Of a stretch of 64,000 nt of DNA, positions 32,609 through 41,273 are shown piece by piece. The notes beneath the pieces were generated by a model. The model did not search any database. It was not told the origin of the DNA and saw nothing but the letters and a program-made list of their open reading frames with translations. Within the stretch, counting starts at the first letter, position 1, and every line of letters starts with the position of its first letter. The translations under genes and the position numbers were made by a program. The DNA comes from an uncultured Gilliamella sp. GTDB lineage: Bacteria > Pseudomonadota > Gammaproteobacteria > Enterobacterales > Orbaceae. The DNA is taken from positions 24,304 through 88,303 of the forward strand of contig CAMLIK010000002.1 of assembly GCA_946480175.1 (NCBI GenBank), written 5' to 3'.

Positions 32609-33841
32609 ATGTCAAAAACATTTAGTCCAACAAAGCGCTTTTTAATTAAAGGCATTATTGCGACTTGTTTATTGTCTGTCACTCGAGTTGGCTTTGCTGC
32701 GGCAATGGCTCAGGTTATTGCTGTGCGTGTTTGGCCATCATCAACTTATACACGAATAACGTTAGAATCAAACGCTAAACTTAATTATAAACATGCAAAT
32801 TTGTACAACCCCGATCGTATTGTTATTGATATTGATAATCTCAATTTAAATCCAACTCTAAAAACGATTTCAACAAAAGTACTAAGCCGAGATCCTTTTA
32901 TTAAATCTATTCGTGCGTTGCAGTTAGATCCAAAAACTGTTCGTTTGATGATTGAATTAAAACAAGGTATTGATCCAAATACATTTACACTACCACCAAT
33001 TGCTGAATTCAAACATCGATTAGTCGTTGATCTTTATCCATCTAAACCAGCTATAACTGATGATGATCCCCTTTTAGCACTCTTAGAAGAGTATCAAAAA
33101 GGCGATCTCAATAAAAAACAATCTCAAATAAAATCACCATCCAATAAGAAGAAAAATTCACCCATTATTGTTATGCTTGATCCGGGTCATGGTGGTGAAG
33201 ATCCTGGCGCTATTGGTTATAAAAAGACTAGAGAAAAAGATATTGTGTTGCAAATTGCTCGACGCACTTACAATTTGCTAAAAAAAGAACCCAATATCAA
33301 AGTATATATGACTCGTAATGAAGATGTATTTATACCTTTAAAAGTTCGCGTAGCAAAAGCGCGATCTTTACATGCAGATCTATTTATTTCGATTCATGCA
33401 GATGCTTTTGCTAATCGCTCTGTTAAAGGCTCATCGGTATTTGCTTTATCAACCCGTGGTGCCAGTAGTTCAGCAGCCAGTTATTTAGCACAAACCCAAA
33501 ATGATGCCGACCAAATAGGTGGGGTGAGTAGAAGTGGTGATAAATATTTAGATAATACGATTTTAGATTTAGTCCAAAAGACCACGCTCTCTAATGGTGT
33601 ATTATTAGGTTCAGCTATTTTAAATCGAATGAAAAAGGTAAATAATTTGCATAAACCGTCGATTGAAAAAGCGGGTTTTGCAGTATTAAAAGCACCAGAT
33701 ATCCCATCAGTTTTAGTTGAAACAGCCTTCATTAGTAATATCAATGAAGAGCAAAAACTTAAGACTGCTTCCTTCCAAAATCAAGTATCTAAAGCAATAG
33801 TTGATGGTATTAAAGATTATTTAAAACGTCGTAAAAATTGA
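32609..33841 (+). CDS. amiC: N-acetylmuramoyl-L-alanine amidase AmiC-like (AMIN + Amidase_3)
   Basis: AQVIAVRVWPSSTYTRITLESN AMIN domain; VMLDPGHGGEDPGAIG catalytic motif. Confidence 0.92.
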   Translation: MSKTFSPTKRFLIKGIIATCLLSVTRVGFAAAMAQVIAVRVWPSSTYTRITLESNAKLNYKHANLYNPDRIVIDIDNLNLNPTLKTISTKVLSRDPFIKSIRALQLDPKTVRLMIELKQGIDPNTFTLPPIAEFKHRLVVDLYPSKPAITDDDPLLALLEEYQKGDLNKKQSQIKSPSNKKKNSPIIVMLDPGHGGEDPGAIGYKKTREKDIVLQIARRTYNLLKKEPNIKVYMTRNEDVFIPLKVRVAKARSLHADLFISIHADAFANRSVKGSSVFALSTRGASSSAASYLAQTQNDADQIGGVSRSGDKYLDNTILDLVQKTTLSNGVLLGSAILNRMKKVNNLHKPSIEKAGFAVLKAPDIPSVLVETAFISNINEEQKLKTASFQNQVSKAIVDGIKDYLKRRKN

Positions 33842-33868
33842 TCTAATAATTTTTTAGATCAATTTTAC
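33834..33868. terminator. Bidirectional terminator between amiC and rsmG
   Basis: AAATTGATCTAA-taatttt-TTAGATCAATTT perfect inverted repeat. Confidence 0.75.
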
Positions 33869-33870
33869 CT

Positions 33871-34470
33871 TTACTCAATGATCATTAATCGTCGTTCAGC
33901 ACTTAATCCTGGAATAGTCAGTTTAATATTTTGTTTAAGAGTAAACCCTGCAGGGATCGCATCAAGATCGCTACCTTTTAATGCGTAAAATGATCCTTGC
34001 TGGTTAGGAAGATGTTTACACCAAGTTAGCATATCTTGCAAAGAAGCAAATGCTCGGCTGATGACCCCATCAAATTTCTTCTCATCATATTCTTCTATAC
34101 GGCTTTGAATTGGTTGAATATTAGTTAATTTTAATTCAAATTGAACTTGTTTTAAAAAACGAATTCTTTTACCTAAACTATCCACCAGATCAAATTGTTT
34201 ATCTGGATTAATTATTGCTAAAGGGATCCCAGGTAATCCAGGGCCAGTTCCCACATCAATAAAAGTATTGCCAACTAAATAAGGTGAAACAACTAAACTA
34301 TCCATAATATGTTTAACTAACATTTCACTAGGATCGCGCACTGCGGTTAAATTGTAAGCCTTATTCCATTTATTAAGCATTTCAACATAATCGATCAACA
34401 GATCAATTTGCTGTGAAGTGATCGAAAGATCCGTTTGATCAATAAGATTAATGAGTTTCTTTTTTAACAT
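33871..34470 (-). CDS. rsmG: 16S rRNA (guanine-N7)-methyltransferase RsmG (GidB)
   Basis: [43 protein letters not shown]. Confidence 0.96.
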   Translation of the reverse strand: MLKKKLINLIDQTDLSITSQQIDLLIDYVEMLNKWNKAYNLTAVRDPSEMLVKHIMDSLVVSPYLVGNTFIDVGTGPGLPGIPLAIINPDKQFDLVDSLGKRIRFLKQVQFELKLTNIQPIQSRIEEYDEKKFDGVISRAFASLQDMLTWCKHLPNQQGSFYALKGSDLDAIPAGFTLKQNIKLTIPGLSAERRLMIIE

Positions 34471-36340
34471 AGTTTTTCTTTTTTAAATAAACTAATAACA
34501 TTGAAATTGCCGCTGGCGTAATGCCAGAAATACGTGAAGCTTGGCCAATTGAAACAGGTTTATGCTGTTTTAATTTAGCAACGACTTCATTAGATAACCC
34601 TGATATTTCAGCATAATCAATGTGCTCAGGTATAAGGGTTTCTTCATTTCGTTTTTGTCTTTCAATTTCTTCAATCTGTAATTTTATATAACCATCATAT
34701 TTTACTTGTATCTCAACTTGTTCAGCGGCTTGAGTATCAGTTAAACCTGGTGCAAAAAGCGATAATGATTGTAGTGTTTTGTAGCTCATTTCAGGACGTT
34801 TAAGTAACTCTTCACCATTAGCTTCTTTGGTTAAATTAGCACTTAGTACCGCGTTAACTTCATCGATTGTTTCAATATGAGGGTGAACCCAAATATCACG
34901 AAGGCGGGCTCTTTCTTGTTCAATAGCTTCAAATTTTTCATTAAATCGTTGCCAACGATAATCATCAACCATGCCAAGTTGTCGGCCTATTTCAGTTAAA
35001 CGAATATCGGCATTATCTTCACGTAACATTAAGCGATATTCAGCACGCGAAGTAAACATACGGTAAGGTTCATTTGTGCCTAAAGTACAAAGATCATCAA
35101 CTAGCACCCCTAAATAAGCTTGATCGCGAGTAGGGAACCATTGATCTTGATCATATACAAATCTTGCCGCATTTAAACCTGCTAACATACCTTGAGCAGC
35201 AGCCTCTTCATAGCCGGTAGTGCCATTTATTTGACCCGCTAAAAATAAACCTTTGATCACTTTACTTTCTAAAGTTGGTTTAAGATCACGCGGATCAAAA
35301 TAATCATACTCAATAGCATAACCAGGTCTTACTATATTCGCATTTTCGAGTCCTTTCATGCTACGGACAAAGGCTAATTGCGTATCAAACGGTAAACTGG
35401 TCGAGATCCCATTTGGATAAATCTCATTACTATCTAACCCTTCTGGTTCTAAATAGATCTGATGAGAATTACGATCAGCAAAACGCATTATTTTATCTTC
35501 AATAGACGGACAATATCGAGGGCCAATACCTTCAATCACACCTGTGTACATAGGACTACGATCTAAGCTATTTCGAATGATCTCATGGGTTGTTTCATTA
35601 GTACTGGTTATATAACAAGGGATCTGTCTAGGATGCTGCTTAGCATCGCCTAAAAATGAAAATACTGGTACTGGATTATCACCATATTGAGTGCCTAATT
35701 TCGAAAAGTCTATTGTTCTGGCATCAATACGTGGTGGTGTTCCTGTCTTTAATCGTCCCATTCTAAATGGATATTGATGTAAAGATTTGGACAAACCGAT
35801 CGAAGCGGGATCGCCGGTTCTACCACCACTATAATTATCTAAACCTATATGGATCTTACCATCTAAAAAGGTACCTGTTGTAAGTACTACAGCTTTTGCT
35901 TTAAAAGAGACGCCCATTTGGGTAACAACACCGATGATCTGATCGTTTTCAATGATCAGATCTTCAACTGATTGTTGAAATAACATTAGGTTTTCTTGGT
36001 TTTCAAGTGCTGTTCTTATTACTTTACGATATAAAGATCGATCCGCTTGAGCACGAGTAGCTCTTACAGCTGGACCTTTACTGCTGTTTAAGATCCTAAA
36101 TTGGATCCCTGAAAGATCAATAGCATGAGCCATCAATCCACCCATAGCATCAATTTCTTTGACTAAATGTCCTTTACCTATCCCACCAATAGCAGGATTA
36201 CATGACATTTGTCCTAACGTATTGATATTATGAGTTAAAAGTAATGTTTTTCTGCCGATTCTAGCTGACGCCATTGCTGCTTCAGTTCCAGCATGACCGC
36301 CACCAACAACGATGACATCAAAAAGATCTGGGTAAAACAT
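34448..36340 (-). CDS. mnmG: tRNA uridine-5-carboxymethylaminomethyl modification enzyme MnmG (GidA)
   Basis: [53 protein letters not shown]. Confidence 0.97.
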   Translation of the reverse strand: MFYPDLFDVIVVGGGHAGTEAAMASARIGRKTLLLTHNINTLGQMSCNPAIGGIGKGHLVKEIDAMGGLMAHAIDLSGIQFRILNSSKGPAVRATRAQADRSLYRKVIRTALENQENLMLFQQSVEDLIIENDQIIGVVTQMGVSFKAKAVVLTTGTFLDGKIHIGLDNYSGGRTGDPASIGLSKSLHQYPFRMGRLKTGTPPRIDARTIDFSKLGTQYGDNPVPVFSFLGDAKQHPRQIPCYITSTNETTHEIIRNSLDRSPMYTGVIEGIGPRYCPSIEDKIMRFADRNSHQIYLEPEGLDSNEIYPNGISTSLPFDTQLAFVRSMKGLENANIVRPGYAIEYDYFDPRDLKPTLESKVIKGLFLAGQINGTTGYEEAAAQGMLAGLNAARFVYDQDQWFPTRDQAYLGVLVDDLCTLGTNEPYRMFTSRAEYRLMLREDNADIRLTEIGRQLGMVDDYRWQRFNEKFEAIEQERARLRDIWVHPHIETIDEVNAVLSANLTKEANGEELLKRPEMSYKTLQSLSLFAPGLTDTQAAEQVEIQVKYDGYIKLQIEEIERQKRNEETLIPEHIDYAEISGLSNEVVAKLKQHKPVSIGQASRISGITPAAISMLLVYLKKKNYVKKETH

Positions 36341-36473
36341 ATAAAGCCTCGTTTTTCATTTTAGATGATCATTATTTTGATCAAGCGATTTAGTTCTATT
36401 TAGCGTAAGGAATTGTACTCATCTTTTTTATTACGTCAAATGATCTATTTTGATCACGATCTAAATAAAATAA

Positions 36474-36715
36474 GATCTTTTATATGATCTTTTTATTTTT
36501 ACTATTATTAGATCGGATCTTTTTTGTTGATAACCATTTTTTGTGATTATTTTATAGGATCTTATCGATCGTCTAATGCTGTTAATTGATCGGATCTTTT
36601 TTTGATTAAACTTGTTTATAACTATCTTATTTATCCACAGTACTCATTTCAATTAAGGTTATTAATGCGATCATAACAGCTTATGATCGTTGTTTATCAC
36701 AGAGTTATCCACAAA
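36474..36715. other. Chromosomal replication origin oriC (core)
   Basis: Adjacent to the 5' end of mnmG as in enterobacteria; 15 GATC sites in 36361-36690; 13-mer-like repeats GATCTTTTATATG (36474), GATCTTTTTATTT (36486), GATCTTTTTTGTT (36516), GATCTTTTTTTGA (36593); DnaA boxes TTATCCACA at 36631-36639 and 36705-36713, one-mismatch box TGTTGATAA at 36525-36533. Confidence 0.88.
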
Positions 36716-36879
36716 AAATAAGTTTGTTTGCCTAAATTTTTATCTTTTATTGTTTATAAATTAAGCATGCTTACTTGAGTTAATTAGAGGATCTTAGTTA
36801 TAAACAATTTATAATAGTAAAAGTTGTATAGATAGAAATATTGTTATGAGTATTAAATAGTTTTACAAAATTCAAAATA

Positions 36880-37652
36880 AGATAGTCGGTCGAACTTGGC
36901 GCCATAAACCAACTTATCCTGTTCTACCGAGTTGGGAGACTGAATTTGTCAGCACTAAGGGAATAATTGAGTGTATAGATTTAGAAGAATAGTATGATTA
37001 TTTTGAATTTGTTTCTCAAAGTGCAACTGAACATAGTATAATAGTATAATTAGTGCTCATACTCATGTTGTACATCATTATTCTAATTTTGAGGATTTAA
37101 AAAAACACGTCTTAGCAAAAGAAATTAATCCTTTTTTAATTAAGGCTAATTTTGTGAATGTTCAAATTGATGGTGTTATTTATCGAGGTTGGATAGATGA
37201 TTGCTCTTTTCAAGCGGGTGAAGAAGTCGCTGTTATAGCGCAGTGGCAAGAAGATCATTATGAACTTTATGCTTTAGCTAAACCTGACGAAAGGATTATT
37301 AGTATATGTCCTAATTGCAGTAAAGGGCGAATAGCTTATTTAATCCATCAAGCTAAATTGACATTATTTATTATCCTTTTTTTATGATTTTTTTAATATT
37401 CTTTATATGTTAGCTTGGGGCAGTGTCTATCAACTACTTCATTTAACAGCTAAATATATCTCTTTTAATGAAACCTATATTTTTTGGTAGTAGTATTTTT
37501 TGTTGTATTTGTATGATTATTGAATCTATACCTAATCTTAATAAAAAAGCAAAAATAGCCGAGAAAATTTTTAAGATTTTAAATCTGCCGAAAATAGCTA
37601 GAATGGATTTAAGACGTTTTACTAATAAAAAGTCGCTAAATTAAAACAAAAA
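36880..37652 (+). pseudogene. Decayed gene, possibly of the putative T6SS effector (ExIF-like) membrane protein family
   Basis: Frame reads KIVGRTWRHKPTYPVLPSWETEFVSTKGIIECIDLEE*(TAG 36990)YDYFEFVSQSATEHSII, then after removing one AGTATAAT copy ...SAHTHVVHHYSNFEDLKKHVLAKEINPFLIKANFVNVQIDGVIYRGWIDDCSFQAGEEVAVIAQWQEDHYELYALAKPDERIISICPNCSKGRIAY; more frame breaks downstream. Family call from recollection of (R/D)ER/T-I-PHCSKGR-type motif. Confidence 0.45.
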
Positions 37653-37937
37653 AAGCAGCATAATTGTATGAAACCTTCTAAAATGTTCTATTCTGGAAAA
37701 AATGAAAATAATTTATTTTATTATTAATGAATAATAATAAGTTAAAGTTTATAACTAAATAGCATTTTAGCTATGTTACTATTTTACTATTCGGTTTTTT
37801 GTAGGTTAACTAGTTTTTATATATCGATTTTTAATAGTTGCTTTTGCTAGCTTGTTTAGTTCTCTATAAAAGTGATTGATTTTTGTGAAAGCAAATTTAT
37901 ACTTAGTACGATTGTATTTTTATTGTGAGGTTATTTT

Positions 37938-38621
37938 ATTACTCTTTCACAGTTGCCCTTACCTTTTATATTACCTAATAACGAAACGTTTGATAGTTTC
38001 TATGTAGGTGATAATCAGCTATTGTTTGATTCTTTGCAAACCTTACTTGATAGGAAAGGTTTTAATGTCTTTTATATATGGTCAGCAAGTGCTGCTGGTC
38101 GTACGCATCTATTACATGCTTCAAGCCAAAATAAATTAGCCAGTTATATTCCTTTAAAACAACATTTTTTATTAGTACCTGAGATTTTACAAGGTTTAGA
38201 TAATTACGATTTGGTTTGTTTAGATGATATTGATGCAATAGCAGGTCATCGTGACTGGGAAGAAGCTATATTTGATCTATTTAATCGTTTAACTGAAAAG
38301 AGCGTTAGTAAATTATTGATAACTGCTAGTGCACCTCCGAAACAAATTCCTTTTATATTACCTGATTTAGCATCTAGATTAACGTGGGGACAAGTTTATC
38401 AGTTAAAAGAGTTAAACGATGAGGATAAGCTAAAAGCTTTACAACTTAGAGCAAAATTAAGTGGATTTGAGTTATCAACAGAAGTTGGTTTATTTTTGTT
38501 AAAACGTGTTAATCGTGATATGCGTACTTTGTTTTCTTTGATGGAAAAGTTTGAAGTTGCAACGTTAGCTCAACAACGTAAATTAACCATTCCTTTTATT
38601 AAACATATTTTGGATTTATGA
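37938..38621 (+). CDS. hda: DnaA regulatory inactivator Hda; proposed ATT start at 37938
   Basis: (I)TLSQLPLPFILPNNETFDSFYVGDN aligns with the Hda N-terminus including the clamp-binding QLxLP motif; AAA+ DLVCLDDIDAIAG; upstream TGA in frame at 37926. Confidence 0.92.
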   Translation: MTLSQLPLPFILPNNETFDSFYVGDNQLLFDSLQTLLDRKGFNVFYIWSASAAGRTHLLHASSQNKLASYIPLKQHFLLVPEILQGLDNYDLVCLDDIDAIAGHRDWEEAIFDLFNRLTEKSVSKLLITASAPPKQIPFILPDLASRLTWGQVYQLKELNDEDKLKALQLRAKLSGFELSTEVGLFLLKRVNRDMRTLFSLMEKFEVATLAQQRKLTIPFIKHILDL

Positions 38622-38622
38622 A

Positions 38623-39402
38623 ATGATAAAAAAACCTGAAGCTATCGTTTTTTTCGATTTAGATGGCACTTTATTCAATAAAGATGTAGATGTGTTACCT
38701 AGTTCTTATGATGCAATTAGAAAGCTGAAACAAAATAATATTATACCAATGATTGCAACAGGTAGGACACCACCTGAAGTTTTTGGTTTGATGAGAGATA
38801 CGGGTATAGATTCAATTATTGGTATGAATGGCCAAGTTGTTATTTATGAAAAGGAAGTCGTTTTTACTAATAATATAGATAAAAATGTTATTACTCGATT
38901 GTATGAATATTCAATAAGGGAAAATAATATTCCTCTGGCTTTTTATAATTATAAAATGATGCGAGTATCTGAAAATAGTCAACCAGCACAAAAATTTTAT
39001 CACCATTTAAAACAAGATGTTCCACCTGTTGATGATCAAATCTATTTAAAAGAACCTATTCAAATGTTGTTATTACTTTGTGAACAAGGCGAGTCATCTT
39101 ATCGCGATCTCTTTCCTGAACTAACCTTTATTCGAAATACGCCTTATTGTGTTGATGTGTTTAATCATGGTGGATCGAAAGGCAGGGGAATTAATGAGTT
39201 ATTAAAAACTAAAGGTTTTGAGGATGTACCTACTTATGCATTTGGTGATGGTATGAATGATTTTGAAATGTTCTTAACTGTTGATCATCCAATTGCTATG
39301 GATAATGCCGTTGATGCCTTAAAAAATGAAGCTGAATATGTCACTGATAACAATAATAATGATGGTATAGCTAAAGCATTAAAGAAATTTGGATTAATTT
39401 AA
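38623..39402 (+). CDS. Cof-type HAD-superfamily hydrolase
   Basis: IVFFDLDGTLFNKD, GRTPPEV, YAFGDGMNDFEMF. Confidence 0.88.
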   Translation: MIKKPEAIVFFDLDGTLFNKDVDVLPSSYDAIRKLKQNNIIPMIATGRTPPEVFGLMRDTGIDSIIGMNGQVVIYEKEVVFTNNIDKNVITRLYEYSIRENNIPLAFYNYKMMRVSENSQPAQKFYHHLKQDVPPVDDQIYLKEPIQMLLLLCEQGESSYRDLFPELTFIRNTPYCVDVFNHGGSKGRGINELLKTKGFEDVPTYAFGDGMNDFEMFLTVDHPIAMDNAVDALKNEAEYVTDNNNNDGIAKALKKFGLI

Positions 39403-39403
39403 A

Positions 39404-39446
39404 GATAAAAAAATCATCTAATTGTTTAGATTAGATGATTTTAAGT
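39404..39446. terminator. Terminator between HAD gene and GPH transporter
   Basis: AAATCATCTAAT-tgtttag-ATTAGATGATTT inverted repeat. Confidence 0.75.
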
Positions 39447-39465
39447 TTGATTATATTATTTTTAT

Positions 39466-40971
39466 TTAGTGGTGTTGTTTAAAACCAACATTGTTGTTAC
39501 CAAAGCAATTGTCATAGTCAAATCCAGTTAACTCTTTAACTAAACTTCTTATTTCTGGTGTTGCGTCTTCTTTTTTACCACCATTTTTTAATCTATCAAT
39601 TTCTTGAATAATAAGTGCATGAGTCGATTTGTCTAATTTCATTCGGTAAGTGAAGAAGATACCTAATAATGCCATTCCACATACACCAAAGACTAATACT
39701 AAGTTAATTGCAGTAACCGTACTTTCTGGTTGAACAGCATCTACGCCAGATACAAAACCAGAGTATTTCAATACAATACCTAAGACAAAGACGATAGTTG
39801 CACGCATTAGTTTACCAGCCATGGTCATGGCACCAGCATAGATACCTTCGCGACGTCTTCCTGTTAGTACCTCATCGATATCTGCTAAGAAGGTGTATAC
39901 GCTCCAAGGAATATAATAAACACCACCAGTTCCTAATCCGAACCAAATAGTAATACCAATAACAATCCAGGTAACATGTGGCATGTTAAAGTAGTAGACA
40001 CCGATATAGCCGATTACCGAGGATATTACGATTAATATTGCAATTACAAATGGTCTTTTGAATCCACGTTTTACACACCAAGCCATAAAGAAAGCAGTTG
40101 AAATTAATTGGCAGATACTACTTAAACTATTCATTTGTGAAACAAAGGTTTTTGGTTGTCCTAAATTAAATACCACGAAATAAGTAAATGTTGCCGCAAA
40201 TAACCATTCAGCACCAAAGCCAAATAGGTACATTCCTAAATGATTTCTAAATGTTTTTAAACGGAAAGTTGAAAAGACATCAGAGAATAATTTAACAATA
40301 CTTTCTAGAAGACCAGAGGTTGTTTCATCTTCAATTTCATCAACTGATTTTTCCCAACTATTTAAGTAAAGTAGAATCAATGCAATCGCCATGATAGATG
40401 CATAAGTAATACCTGTTAATAAGAATGGTAGTGGTGAGTCTTTACCATCAAATAGGTAGAAAAATACACCTGGGATAGCGGCAGCTAAGAAGTTAGCTAC
40501 TTTACCAAACATCGCTTTCGAACCCGCTAAATAAGTTCGTTGATCGAAGTTTTTGGTCATCTCTACCGGTAAAGTATTATATGGGATCATAATCATGGTA
40601 TAGATGAATTCAAATAAAATATAGGTAGTTAAGTAGTACCAAAAATTCATGCCATCTACCCAAAGTAATGGGTAAATAATCATACATGGGATAGCAAATA
40701 AGATGAAGAATCGACGGCGACCAAAACGACGTCCAAGTTTAGTATGGTTAAAGTTATCAGTAATAAAACCCATTAACGGATTTAAGATAACATCTAGATA
40801 AGTTGCAATAGAAAAAATTAATGTTGCTTGAAAAGCCGAAAGTCCACAAAAAGTTGTGTAAAAGTATAGTAACCAAGCAGCACTAATTGCCAGCGCACCA
40901 CTACCTATCAAATTACCACTACCATACGAAAATCGAGTTAGTGTGGTTATTTTTTTCTGATTATCAGCCAT
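39466..40971 (-). CDS. GPH-family (MFS) sugar transporter, likely oligogalacturonide uptake
   Basis: GPH features (GFITDN...GRRFGRRRFFILFAIP); island context; start moved to MADNQKK with SD AAGGAAA. Confidence 0.75.
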   Translation of the reverse strand: MADNQKKITTLTRFSYGSGNLIGSGALAISAAWLLYFYTTFCGLSAFQATLIFSIATYLDVILNPLMGFITDNFNHTKLGRRFGRRRFFILFAIPCMIIYPLLWVDGMNFWYYLTTYILFEFIYTMIMIPYNTLPVEMTKNFDQRTYLAGSKAMFGKVANFLAAAIPGVFFYLFDGKDSPLPFLLTGITYASIMAIALILLYLNSWEKSVDEIEDETTSGLLESIVKLFSDVFSTFRLKTFRNHLGMYLFGFGAEWLFAATFTYFVVFNLGQPKTFVSQMNSLSSICQLISTAFFMAWCVKRGFKRPFVIAILIVISSVIGYIGVYYFNMPHVTWIVIGITIWFGLGTGGVYYIPWSVYTFLADIDEVLTGRRREGIYAGAMTMAGKLMRATIVFVLGIVLKYSGFVSGVDAVQPESTVTAINLVLVFGVCGMALLGIFFTYRMKLDKSTHALIIQEIDRLKNGGKKEDATPEIRSLVKELTGFDYDNCFGNNNVGFKQHH

Positions 40972-40992
40972 AAATTTATTTCCTTTAATAAT

Positions 40993-41011
40993 TATGAAAT
41001 ACTGTTTTAAA
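40993..41011 (-). promoter_or_regulatory. Candidate KdgR operator upstream of GPH transporter
   Basis: TATGAAATACTGTTTTAAA vs recalled KdgR box AATGAAACANTGTTTCATT. Confidence 0.45.
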
Positions 41012-41068
41012 ATTATTATCGAAATAATACTAAATTTATACAAGTTAATTTTAATTTTTTTTTAGAAA

Positions 41069-41084
41069 TGTGACATTGATAACA
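41069..41084. promoter_or_regulatory. Candidate CRP site in porin/transporter divergent region
   Basis: TGTGA-CATTGA-TAACA, one mismatch to TGTGA-N6-TCACA. Confidence 0.4.
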
Positions 41085-41182
41085 AATTATTTTGTTTTAT
41101 AAGGCAAATCTATTAATATCATTTAATAAAAATATATAAATATCATAATGTTATCCTTTTATTTGAGATTATTTTCTGAATT

Positions 41183-41198
41183 TGTGATCTTATTAACA
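41183..41198. promoter_or_regulatory. Second candidate CRP site upstream of porin
   Basis: TGTGA-TCTTAT-TAACA, one mismatch. Confidence 0.4.
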
Positions 41199-41273
41199 GA
41201 AAAAAATAATAAAAAAATAAAAAATATAAAACATGATTTCAAAAAATAATTTTTAAAATTTAGGAAAACAATA

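Noticed and set aside
33169-33240. Possibility that the two amidases (32609-33841 and 55119-55886) are a recent duplication
   Set aside because: Shared motifs are only the generic Amidase_3 signature; domain architecture and synteny match separate amiC and amiB loci.
36694-36701. TTATCACA as an additional DnaA box
   Set aside because: Only 8 matching bases with an indel relative to TTATNCACA; not counted as a box.
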